A stretch of DNA of 64,000 nt, taken from NCBI RefSeq assembly GCF_004352845.1, contig NZ_SJRX01000001.1, forward strand, positions 496,001-560,000, read 5' to 3'. Positions 44,346 through 52,485 of the stretch are shown one piece after another. Made by a program: the position numbers and the translations under genes. The DNA comes from Luteimonas terricola (GTDB taxonomy: Bacteria > Pseudomonadota > Gammaproteobacteria > Xanthomonadales > Xanthomonadaceae). The first letter of the stretch is position 1, and every line of letters begins with the position of its first letter. The notes beneath the pieces are model-generated. The model worked only from the letters and a program-made list of their open reading frames with translations, had not been told where the DNA came from and made no database searches.

Positions 44346-46406
44346 CTCCCTTATCTGCTTCCACCGCGCGTACTGCGCCTTCTTTGAAGCGTCCGGGTCC
44401 TCATGGCCTTGGAGCCAGAACCTGAACCAGTCGACGTTCCTCTCATACACGGCAAGCTTGTGTCTGGGCTGAAACTTCTGGTGCGGCTCGTGCGGAAAGA
44501 CGTAGAGATCAGCCCGGTCCGACCGCAGCAACGGAATCACGTAATCAAGCGCATACATGTATTCCTGCTCCGAATGCTGGAAGAGGATCGGCGTATGGAT
44601 CCTGTCCAGCTTGAACACCGGCGAAAGCTGCTGCCAGCGCTCCGGAGTATCGCTTGGTGCTCCAAGACCCCACATGTCCCGTAGTCCGGTAAGAAACCCC
44701 TCGCCTTTCAGACTTGAAATCAGATAGTAGTGCGGTGATGCCACCGGGTTTGCGACCGATGCAACGGTGATCACGTCTGACTCGGTGACGGCCCAGAATG
44801 TCGTTTCCCCACCGAAACTAAGCCCGCCCATCCCCACACGCGCCCGATCCACCTCCCCCTCTGCGGCCAGCAGGTCGATCACGCTTTCCACCGCTGCCAA
44901 CCCCTGCCCGTACCGCTCCACCGGATCCATGGTGTAGCCGGGGAACGCGTTGATGCAGAGCGCCGAGATGCCCGCTTGCGCGAGGGAGGCCAATGGCCAC
45001 TCGTCCCCTACTCCACCACGCACGAATCCTGTACAGCTGTAGTAGGTCACGAAGAGCGATGCCGGCTCGTCCCCCGGCCTTCGCGCCGAGTAGAACTGGC
45101 CGGTGAACTGCCGCCCTTTTGCGTCTACCCATCGCAACAGGCGCGCCGGCGCGACTCGCGCCAGATCCATCCCGAGTGCCGCGTTGGGATTGAACAGGAC
45201 GTGACGCTCTCCGGTCTCGAGATCGATCCTTTCCAGCTGCGGCGGACGATCGGCTTCAGCCGTTACGCATACCAATGCAGCGGCCGACGCACCACAGTGC
45301 GCCGCAGTATCCCGGCCGCCGTTGACCAATCCTCGCGACCGTACGACCTCAAACACATCGCCAGTCTCGACATTCCAACGATGGATTGACTGTGCACGCC
45401 CCTGGACGGGGTCGGTCACGGTGAACAAGACCTCGTCGTGCCCTGGGCGCCACTGGGTGCCGGTGATGGCCCTGCCCGTGCACAGCTCGGAGACGCATTT
45501 GACAGCTCGCCGCGCATCGGTGCCGGGGAGCATCGATAACAGGATGTCGGGCCGGTACATCTGTCCGGTGCCATCACCGACACGCGTCAGCAGAGCGATC
45601 CTGTCACCGTGCGGCTCGCGCTCGGACTTCCACGGATCCCCTTCGACCACGCCCGCGCCTGGGGCCGGCGAGGCATTCGTCAGTGTCACCGGACTGGACA
45701 GCGCCCGCCTCTCACCTGTCGCGAGCTCAAGTTCAATCCAGCGATCCGGCGTTCCGGCCATCAGCGGAGCGCGATCGAACCACACATTGCCGAAACGCTG
45801 GGTCGCCAGGCGCCCCTCGACGTTCCCGGAGCGGAAAAGGCCTTGGCCGACAGGCACGGTCTCGTCGATGCGAATTCCCTGGTCGTACTCGGCCTGCTCG
45901 GCTGCGATGACCGCCTCGCGACTCGCGCCAGCGCTGTATCTGAGAACCCGACCGCCCTCAACCAGCGAGAAGTCGCGCACATCCGCCGCATCCAGCGTCA
46001 CGGGCACGGCGCCCGAGCCGTCCGCCGCCGCGCGCCAGACGTCGATCCTGCCGTCGATCAACGCGCGGTAGTAGATCCAGTGCCCGTCGGAGGACCAGGC
46101 CACGGGCGCCGGCAACGATCCTCCCGCCGAATCGCGCAGCGGAGCACCGCCGTCCGCGACCCGTCGAGGCAACGGGTCGTCCAGGGCCTGCACGTACCAG
46201 ACGGTGTCGTAGGTGTTCCGCTCAACCGATGCCTGCTCGACCCGAAAGGCCACTCTGAGGCCGTCCGGCGACATCGTTGGACTGGCGATATCCACCACTT
46301 CCAGCAGTCGCCTGGGCGATACGTCTTCTGCATGGGAAACAGCTGCCGAGACAATCAGGACACCTGCCACCAAGAGGCGCACAACGGCGCAATACGATAC
46401 GGACAT
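44322..46406 (-). CDS. Lasso peptide isopeptidase (S9 prolyl-oligopeptidase family)
   Basis: A 694-residue exported S9 hydrolase of the type linked to proteobacterial lasso clusters (AtxE2-like), which opens the macrolactam of the cognate peptide. A signal peptide (about 1-27, ending AVSHAED) precedes a beta-propeller-like region; the alpha/beta-hydrolase domain has GGLSFGGE with nucleophile Ser near residue 531 and His in FPHEPHQKF. GGAGGAG stands six bases before ATG 46406; ATG 46412 is too close to it. It is 55 nt downstream of the TonB receptor gene on the same strand, so both are likely cotranscribed: uptake, then linearisation. Confidence 0.9.
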   Translation of the reverse strand: MSVSYCAVVRLLVAGVLIVSAAVSHAEDVSPRRLLEVVDIASPTMSPDGLRVAFRVEQASVERNTYDTVWYVQALDDPLPRRVADGGAPLRDSAGGSLPAPVAWSSDGHWIYYRALIDGRIDVWRAAADGSGAVPVTLDAADVRDFSLVEGGRVLRYSAGASREAVIAAEQAEYDQGIRIDETVPVGQGLFRSGNVEGRLATQRFGNVWFDRAPLMAGTPDRWIELELATGERRALSSPVTLTNASPAPGAGVVEGDPWKSEREPHGDRIALLTRVGDGTGQMYRPDILLSMLPGTDARRAVKCVSELCTGRAITGTQWRPGHDEVLFTVTDPVQGRAQSIHRWNVETGDVFEVVRSRGLVNGGRDTAAHCGASAAALVCVTAEADRPPQLERIDLETGERHVLFNPNAALGMDLARVAPARLLRWVDAKGRQFTGQFYSARRPGDEPASLFVTYYSCTGFVRGGVGDEWPLASLAQAGISALCINAFPGYTMDPVERYGQGLAAVESVIDLLAAEGEVDRARVGMGGLSFGGETTFWAVTESDVITVASVANPVASPHYYLISSLKGEGFLTGLRDMWGLGAPSDTPERWQQLSPVFKLDRIHTPILFQHSEQEYMYALDYVIPLLRSDRADLYVFPHEPHQKFQPRHKLAVYERNVDWFRFWLQGHEDPDASKKAQYARWKQIRESLTTNSP

Positions 46407-46461
46407 GATCATCTCCTCCGTTCCTTCCAGAAGTGCTGGCTGCAACTGCGATCGCGAGTCA

Positions 46462-48942
46462 TCACCAGCGCTTGGACACGGACAGACTCAGGAAGCGGCC
46501 GACCGGCGAGTAGTTGGTCGAGTCGTAGGGCACTGCGTAGAGCGGCGACGTCACCTGATACGACGGCGGATCGCGATCGAGCACGTTGTCGGCGGAGAGG
46601 GCGAATTCGAGTCCGGACCAGCCATCACCACGCGTTCCGGTGGCGTAGCGAAGCGCCGCATCGACAGTGGTTGACGAAGCGGATGTCGCATCGTCGAGCC
46701 GGTTCGTCACGCCACCCCGATGGTTGGCAAAGAGTGACGCGGTGAAGCCACCCTGCCTCCACACGCCACCGATGCGGGCACTTAGTCGGGGCGGATTGAA
46801 CAACGTGCCCGACAACGCATGCTCTTCCTGAGTGGGGATGGTTTGCTGCGTGCTGTCCAGCCAGCTCACCGAGCCCCGCAACGTCAGCGTCCCGCGCGTC
46901 AGTGCCGCGCGATACGATCCGGAGAGATCGACGCCTTGAATGTCCTGCCGGGCCACGTTGACGTACTGCGTATAGATGATCGCGACCACCTCGTCGGGAT
47001 CGTATGGAGCACCGACAACGTTCTGGAAAGCCTCGGCACCCGCAATCACGTCTGCCTGCTGCTGCTCCGATGGCGAGAACTCGACGAACGGCGCATAGAT
47101 CGCGCTGATCAACGCCTGGCTGGGGTTGGTGATCGGCTGGATCACCCGATTGTGGTAACCCACCCGGAACCAGGTCAGCTCAAGCTCCAGGCCGCTCAGT
47201 GCCTCCGGGTGGTAGGCCAGCGACACCGACCGGGTGCTGGCCCGCTCCGGTTCCAGATCCGGGTTGCCGCCGTCCATGACCAGCACGGTGGCCTCGGCCG
47301 GATACCCTGCTCCGCCGAAGCTGTCGGGGAGCATCAGCCACGCATAGGCGGGATAGTTGCGTTCCAGGAGCGTCGGCGCCTTGAAGGACTTTCCCCACGA
47401 CGCCTTGACAGTGACGTCAGGGGTGGGCCCATAGAGCACACCGAGTTTTGGCGTGGTGACACGTCCGAAGCTGCTGTAGTCCTCGCCACGCGCCGCGGCT
47501 GTCAATGACAGGCGCTGGACACCACCGACCTGCTGCTCAGGCCCCACCAGCGGCAGGTTGACCTCCGCGTACGCAAATCGGGCACTCTCGCTTCCCCGTA
47601 TCAGCTCCGTGCCGGAAATGCGATTGACGTTGCGGAACTCGTTGCTTCGGTAGCCGACACCGGCGGCGAGGCGCGCATCGCCGCCAGGCAACTGGAACAG
47701 CGGCCCCTCAGCACCAATCTCGTAGGTCCGGCTCTCATTGCAATAGCAGTCGTACGTTTCGCTCGACCCGCCTGTGCCGCCCACCGTCCACAGCTGGCGC
47801 TGGTCGTGGTTATCGCGGCCGGAGGTACCGGCGAGCGACATGGTCCAGTCGTTCGGCAACCAGATTTCGATACTGGGCGAGAGCAGCGTCGTGACCGTGC
47901 TCGACGTGACCCGGCTGTTGCGCCCACTCCAGTTGTACAAATGCGACTGGTCGCGCTCGGACCGAAGCGCATCCAGGCGCAGCTCGAGGGTATCGCCCAG
48001 TGACTGGTGTGCGCTCAGCAGGCCGCTGCGAAGTTCGCTGCCCGGATAGAGCGTCGACGGGTCAACGAGCTGCTCGGTGTAGGACCGCTGGCTGCTGTAG
48101 ATCGGATCGACCGAACCGTCCTTGAAGGTCGCGATCAGCCCGCCACTGGCCCACGTGGTGCCGGCCGTGACGTTGTACTCGCGGGTGGTCAGTCCGCCCT
48201 GCGTCGCCGTTCCAAAGCGCGTACCCACGGCCACGCCGTCGTATTCGCGCTTGAGGACCACGTTCCCCACGCCTCCTACCGCATCGGAGCCGTAGATCGC
48301 GGAAGCACCATCCGCGATGATCTCGATGCGCTCCACCGCCTCTACCGGGATCGCACTGATGTCCACGGACTGGGTGAAGCCGCCATATGCCATGCGGCGT
48401 CCATTGAGCAGCGTCAACGTCGCATCCGCACCCAGGCCACGCAGGTTCAGGCTGGATCCGCCGGTGAGGTTCTGGTTCGCGTTGCCGGCACCCGCCAGGT
48501 TTCCGCTCGTTACCCCGGGGTTCTGCCCGCCCGAGAAGTTCTGCGGGATGCTGCGAATCACCTCGCCGAGGTCGCTGAAATCCTCCTCCTGAATCCGGGC
48601 CGCGTCGATCGTGATCACCGGGGACGGCACGGTGCCACCCTTGATACGTGTGCCGGTGACCTGGACCGCTTCGAGCTCGGTGGTGGTCGTATCGACATCA
48701 GGCTCGCCCGACGGCGGAGCAGTCACCTGTGCAGCCGCCACATCCGGCACTACCTGAGCCGCGGCGCCATACAGCGGCAGCAGCGACGCAACCGCGGCAG
48801 CAAGGACACTGCGCGTCAATGCCATTGCGGCAATCTGTCCACGCCCCTTGGACTTCGCGCCCCGTCCCAGGGGCCACAACACGCACCCCAGGTCCATCCT
48901 CCTCGTCGATTCGATCACAACGGTCTCCCTGTCGTTCAACAT
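46462..48942 (-). CDS. TonB-dependent receptor of the lasso cluster
   Basis: An 826-residue outer-membrane receptor. An N-terminal stretch is followed by a signal-like LTRSVLAAAVASLLPLYGAAAQ (start at 48942 with GGAGG six bases upstream; ATG at residue 40 is an alternative). The plug domain shows LEAVQVTGTRI, SSLNLRGLGADATLTLLNGRRM and VERIEIIADGASAIYGSDAVGG. The C-terminus ends SLSVSKRW, the aromatic terminus of outer-membrane barrels. Receptors in these clusters are believed to import the lasso peptide or a metal-loaded form; the adjoining isopeptidase supports that. Substrate unproven. Confidence 0.92.
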   Translation of the reverse strand: MLNDRETVVIESTRRMDLGCVLWPLGRGAKSKGRGQIAAMALTRSVLAAAVASLLPLYGAAAQVVPDVAAAQVTAPPSGEPDVDTTTTELEAVQVTGTRIKGGTVPSPVITIDAARIQEEDFSDLGEVIRSIPQNFSGGQNPGVTSGNLAGAGNANQNLTGGSSLNLRGLGADATLTLLNGRRMAYGGFTQSVDISAIPVEAVERIEIIADGASAIYGSDAVGGVGNVVLKREYDGVAVGTRFGTATQGGLTTREYNVTAGTTWASGGLIATFKDGSVDPIYSSQRSYTEQLVDPSTLYPGSELRSGLLSAHQSLGDTLELRLDALRSERDQSHLYNWSGRNSRVTSSTVTTLLSPSIEIWLPNDWTMSLAGTSGRDNHDQRQLWTVGGTGGSSETYDCYCNESRTYEIGAEGPLFQLPGGDARLAAGVGYRSNEFRNVNRISGTELIRGSESARFAYAEVNLPLVGPEQQVGGVQRLSLTAAARGEDYSSFGRVTTPKLGVLYGPTPDVTVKASWGKSFKAPTLLERNYPAYAWLMLPDSFGGAGYPAEATVLVMDGGNPDLEPERASTRSVSLAYHPEALSGLELELTWFRVGYHNRVIQPITNPSQALISAIYAPFVEFSPSEQQQADVIAGAEAFQNVVGAPYDPDEVVAIIYTQYVNVARQDIQGVDLSGSYRAALTRGTLTLRGSVSWLDSTQQTIPTQEEHALSGTLFNPPRLSARIGGVWRQGGFTASLFANHRGGVTNRLDDATSASSTTVDAALRYATGTRGDGWSGLEFALSADNVLDRDPPSYQVTSPLYAVPYDSTNYSPVGRFLSLSVSKRW

Positions 48943-49152
48943 GCGATGCCTCCGGTTGGGGTCGGCATTCCGTGCCGGCCTGTGGCAGGTGTGGCCAGCC
49001 GAGCGATCCGACGTTCCAGGGCTGCGGCTGGCTTGCGCCTGGAATCGAAACAGTGCTCTCCCGCGCGCACCGGCTTCCCCCGGTGCCTCGTGCCCTCGCC
49101 GTTCCAGCGTGTTTTCATGCCCCATCCGGAGCGCATCTGGCGACGGCAATTG

Positions 49153-49193
49153 GCTACGTTTAACGTAGGTATGGCTACACTACGTTTACCGTA
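49153..49193. promoter_or_regulatory. Two CTACGTTNAACGTAG-type operators between the TonB receptor and XRE genes
   Basis: CTACGTTTAACGTAG (49153-49167) is a perfect palindrome; CTACGTTTACCGTAG (49179-49193) is a one-mismatch copy, 26 bp away centre to centre. They lie 62 nt before the first XRE gene and about 210 nt before the TonB receptor start, facing both ways. The rest of 48943-49255 shows no gene. Confidence 0.7.
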
Positions 49194-49255
49194 GTATCGA
49201 AGTCAAGCGCTGTTCCGGAAGCTTCCGCATATGGGAATTCCGGACGAACGCGACG

Positions 49256-49549
49256 TTGGCTGAGAAGCGACAGCTACCCGTCTACAGCCGCCGGCTGCGC
49301 GAGGCGCGGGAGGCATACGACATCTCGCAGCGCAACCTGGGCATCAAGGTGGGGCTGGACGAGTTCGTCGCCAGTACCCGCATCAATCGCTACGAGAACG
49401 CCGTCCACCAGCCCGCCCTGCGGATCCAGCAGCAGCTGGCGGCGGCCCTCGACATGCCGCTGGCATATTTTTATGCCGAGGACGACGAGCTCGCGCGGCT
49501 GATCGCGGACTTCAAGCCCAGACGCAGACCGGCCAAGACCCGGCGGTAG
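49256..49549 (+). CDS. XRE-family small regulator 1
   Basis: A 97-residue helix-turn-helix protein: LREAREAYDISQRNLGIKVGLDEFVASTRINRYENAVHQPAL contains the HTH, followed by LAYFYAEDDELARLI and a basic tail. It starts with TTG. A paralogue of 94 residues follows directly, each gene preceded by the same palindrome and the same roughly 60-bp leader, showing a local duplication that carried its operator. Autoregulation is likely; it may also control the divergent lasso receptor gene (inference). Confidence 0.82.
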   Translation: MAEKRQLPVYSRRLREAREAYDISQRNLGIKVGLDEFVASTRINRYENAVHQPALRIQQQLAAALDMPLAYFYAEDDELARLIADFKPRRRPAKTRR

Positions 49550-49572
49550 GCGCGCTTCCCTCAGTCTGGGCA

Positions 49573-49587
49573 CTACGTTCAACGTAG
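49573..49587. promoter_or_regulatory. CTACGTTCAACGTAG operator before second XRE gene
   Basis: A perfect palindrome at the same distance (61 nt) from the second XRE start as the 49179 copy is from the first, with a conserved leader (tatcgaag.caagcg) after it. Confidence 0.7.
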
Positions 49588-49648
49588 TATCGAAGCCAAG
49601 CGGCCTTCCGGAAGCTTCCGTATATGGAACTCCGGGACGTGAATCCGC

Positions 49649-49933
49649 TTGCCTGACAAGAAGCAGCTCCCCGTCTACAGCCGCAGGCTGCGCGAAGCGC
49701 GCGAGGTCTATGGCATTTCGCAGCGCAACCTCGGCATCGAGGCGGGCTTGGACGACTTTGTCGCAAGTACCCGGATCAACCGCTACGAGACCGGCGTCCA
49801 CCAGCCCGACCTGCAGACCCTGCAGCGGCTGGCCGCCGTCCTGGGGGTGCCGGTTGCCTACTTCTATGCCGAAGACGACGAACTGGCGCAGCTGATCCGG
49901 GACTTCAGGAGCAGCAAACGCAAACACCACTGA
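49649..49933 (+). CDS. XRE-family small regulator 2
   Basis: A 94-residue paralogue of the preceding protein, sharing KKQLPVYSRRLREARE, the SQRNLGIEAGLDDFVASTRINRYETGVHQPDLQ helix-turn-helix region and VAYFYAEDDELAQLI. It also starts with TTG. The C-terminal tail is shorter and less basic. Divergence is concentrated outside the recognition helix, so both probably bind the same palindrome and could heterodimerise. Confidence 0.82.
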   Translation: MPDKKQLPVYSRRLREAREVYGISQRNLGIEAGLDDFVASTRINRYETGVHQPDLQTLQRLAAVLGVPVAYFYAEDDELAQLIRDFRSSKRKHH

Positions 49934-50035
49934 AAGCGCTGCATGGCACCTCGCTCGCCGTGTCTTGCGAGCCGATACCCTTGCGTACAGCCTACGTACT
50001 ACTTGCACCAGCCCCTTGAATGGAAGCAGAGCGGC

Positions 50036-50431
50036 TCAGTGCAGCCGGGTGCGCTGCCCCCCGGCGACGAGCCGCAGCGGCCCGGCAATGTAGCCTGCAC
50101 GCACCTCATCCACTCCGTCCCGTCGACCGTGCGCCTGCCTGGGATGATGTGCTTCTACCTGGTCGAGAATCTCGCGCAAGGCTCTCGCATGGTCGTGGAT
50201 CAGCTGCCCGATCACAGGCAGCGTGCCGGGCACCAGCTCGGCCGCCTGTATGGTGGCCACGATGTCGCCGTGCGCGGCAACGATCCGCAGCAGCCGGTCC
50301 ATGGCATCGAGCTGCTCCAGATCAAGTCTGTACACCGAAGTTTCAACCGTGCCGGCTGATGGATCGCATTTCGCGCTTTCGGCCGACACAGTGTCCGCAC
50401 CAACCGAATCCCGCGCACGCTGTCCTGACAT
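50036..50431 (-). CDS. Small protein of unknown function (XAC0095-like)
   Basis: A 131-residue soluble protein, mainly helical in the middle (YRLDLEQLDAMDRLLRIVAAHGDIVATIQAAE). The pattern recalls the short XAC0095-type proteins common in Xanthomonadaceae, but I cannot be sure. Start at 50431 follows GAGGAGG with seven bases spacing; the longer frame to 50608 crosses the divergent Fic promoter region. No function can be suggested. Confidence 0.6.
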   Translation of the reverse strand: MSGQRARDSVGADTVSAESAKCDPSAGTVETSVYRLDLEQLDAMDRLLRIVAAHGDIVATIQAAELVPGTLPVIGQLIHDHARALREILDQVEAHHPRQAHGRRDGVDEVRAGYIAGPLRLVAGGQRTRLH

Positions 50432-50591
50432 TGTCGCCTCCTCATTCCTTGAAGTGACCGGCCCCCAGGCAAGCAGGCGGGTAATCAGCGGGTCACCCCG
50501 CCTCGCATCTCGTTCCTCGTTGCGTAGCGGAAAGCATGGACGCGCCGCATCCCAGATCCTGCGACTTAGGTCGCGGCATGTCGTCACTTGA

Positions 50592-50669
50592 AATCGCGCC
50601 ACAATCACGCCACAATCGCGCCATTCAATACTTACCGCGCCGAAGTAGTGTCAAAACATGGCGCGATTG
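50592..50669. promoter_or_regulatory. Operator array of Fic gene 2
   Basis: CAATCGCGCCAT (50613-50624) and ATGGCGCGATTG (50658-50669) form a perfect 12-bp inverted repeat; just upstream AATCGCGCC, AATCACGCC and AATCGCGCC recur directly. The array ends eight bases before the start codon of a Fic protein with an N-terminal winged helix, so autorepression is likely. Confidence 0.72.
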
Positions 50670-50677
50670 GAGCACCC

Positions 50678-52045
50678 ATGCCTCCCGAAGATCTCCGGAA
50701 CGCGATCATCCAAGCGATGCGCCTGAGCGAAGACGGCCTGGGTATCGAAGCCCTTCAGCGAACTCTTCCGGACGTCGCCAAGCGCACCTTGCAACGCCAT
50801 CTGGCGCGCCTGACATCCGACGGCAAACTGGTTCCAGTCGGCCGAGCGCGCGCGCGCGTCTACAGGCTGAGCACGCCGGCGGACCGCGACGCGACCGAAA
50901 TCGAACGCGCCGCGCCGGCAATTCCACTTTCCACGGAAGGAGAGGAGGTTCGTGCGTTCGTGCGCCGCCCGATCGAGCAACGCATGCCGGTCGGGTATGC
51001 ACGGGAATTTCTGGCCGACTATGTGCCAAACCGGACGGCCTATCTCCCTGCGCCACTGCGCGAGCGGCTGCACCGCATGGGGCGCTCGCCAGTGATCGAC
51101 CGCTACGCCGGCACCTACGCGCGACAAATCCTGGATCGGCTGCTGATCGACCTGTCGTGGTCCTCCAGCCGGCTTGAGGGCAACACCTACAACCGCCTGG
51201 ACACGCAGAACCTGATCGAGTTCGGACATGAGGCCGAGGGCAAGGATCGCCTGGAGGCCCAGATGATCCTCAACCACAAGGCGGCCATCGAAATGCTGGT
51301 CGATCAGGCGCAGGAGATCGGCTTCAATCGCTACACCCTGCAGAACCTGCATGCCCTGCTGGCGGACAACCTGCTGCCCGACGCCGCCGCAGGAGGCCGG
51401 ATCAGGCGTATCGAAGTGGGGATCGGCAACTCCGTATTCCATCCACTCGCCATCCCCCAGCAGATCGATGAATACTTCGACCTGGTGCTGGACAAGGCTG
51501 CGGCGATCGAAGACCCGTTCGAACAGGCCTTCTTCGTCATGGTGCAGCTGCCGTATCTGCAACCTTTCGATGACGTCAACAAACGCACGTCGCGCCTGGC
51601 GGCCAACATTCCGCTGATCAAGCAGAACCTGGCTCCGCTTTCGTTCGTGGATGTACCAAGGGACGAATACATCGAAGGCACGCTGGGCGTCTATGAGCTC
51701 AATCGGGTCGAGTTGCTGCGCGATGTCTTCGTCTGGGCCTACGAACGCTCCTGCCGCCGCTTCACCGTCATCCGGGATGTGTTGCCGGATCCTGATCCAT
51801 TGCGATTGCAATATCGCGAGGTTCTGCAACAGGTCATCGGGGCGATCGTCACAGGCGGCATCCGTCGCGACGATGTCGATGCGATCAAGCGCCTGCTACA
51901 GCACAACGTCCCCGCTGAAGAACTCAACGAGGTTGTCGCTCTCGTGGTCAACGAATTGCATCAACTCCATGAAGGCAATATCGCCAGATACCGTTTGCGC
52001 CCGCAGCAGTTCAGAGAGTGGATTGGCGCGCAAGGGAACGTGTGA
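50678..52045 (+). CDS. Fic-family protein with N-terminal wHTH and degenerate Fic motif
   Basis: A 455-residue protein. Residues 1-65 form a winged helix ([21 protein letters not shown] and [16 protein letters not shown]). An inhibitory-helix motif SSRLEG lies at about 163-168. The Fic loop reads [13 protein letters not shown] with Gln295 in place of the catalytic His and Val for the first Gly, so canonical AMP transfer is doubtful; the surrounding fold ([17 protein letters not shown]) is intact. It may act as a regulator or bind nucleotides or targets. Start fixed by TTGGAG six bases upstream and the operator array. A remnant of its first domain exists at 18200. Confidence 0.82.
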   Translation: MPPEDLRNAIIQAMRLSEDGLGIEALQRTLPDVAKRTLQRHLARLTSDGKLVPVGRARARVYRLSTPADRDATEIERAAPAIPLSTEGEEVRAFVRRPIEQRMPVGYAREFLADYVPNRTAYLPAPLRERLHRMGRSPVIDRYAGTYARQILDRLLIDLSWSSSRLEGNTYNRLDTQNLIEFGHEAEGKDRLEAQMILNHKAAIEMLVDQAQEIGFNRYTLQNLHALLADNLLPDAAAGGRIRRIEVGIGNSVFHPLAIPQQIDEYFDLVLDKAAAIEDPFEQAFFVMVQLPYLQPFDDVNKRTSRLAANIPLIKQNLAPLSFVDVPRDEYIEGTLGVYELNRVELLRDVFVWAYERSCRRFTVIRDVLPDPDPLRLQYREVLQQVIGAIVTGGIRRDDVDAIKRLLQHNVPAEELNEVVALVVNELHQLHEGNIARYRLRPQQFREWIGAQGNV

Positions 52046-52078
52046 CATCTCGTTCATGGCCGCAAAGGCCCCCGACGA

Positions 52079-52284
52079 GACCCAGCGGCGCAGCGACTCG
52101 GGCGTGCAGCCCACCTTGCCGGCGATTGAGGCGATCGCCGCCCACTGCGATCCGTGCTCGCCCTGGTGCTCCAGCACCATCCGGACCGCGCACTCGCGCA
52201 GCTCGGGAGAATACCGTGTTGCTGTCTTCTTCATCGCTCCATCCTCTCAAAGGTTGGAGCCTCCGGAAAAGCCGGGGCGGTTCA
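52079..52284 (-). mobile_element. IS3-family remnant (left end and orfA start)
   Basis: The terminal inverted-repeat sequence TGAACCGCCCCGGCTTTTCC (minus strand, from 52284) leads to an orfA start at 52234 encoding [20 protein letters not shown] through [11 protein letters not shown], the first 52 residues of an IS3-group transposase OrfA. Similarity stops at about 52079, 34 bases past the Fic gene stop. OrfB and the right end are gone. 52285-52485 shows no gene. Confidence 0.85.
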
Positions 52285-52485
52285 CAAAGGAAGCGCTCTA
52301 TGTAATTGGCAACCGGTCGCTTTGGGCGGGCTCCGGGCACTTTGCAACGCTGGATCAGATGATCTGACTCGAATGAACAGAACAACCTGGCCCTCAAGCC
52401 GTTGAGCGAAAGCCGTCGGCCGATCCCTGCGATCAACCGGCGGCACGTTCCTGACAAGCACTCGCGGCTCCTCCTTGCCAACGGA

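Noticed and set aside
48007-49194. 395-codon plus-strand open frame opposite the TonB receptor
   Set aside because: Covers the receptor plug region in antisense and runs through the palindromic operators.
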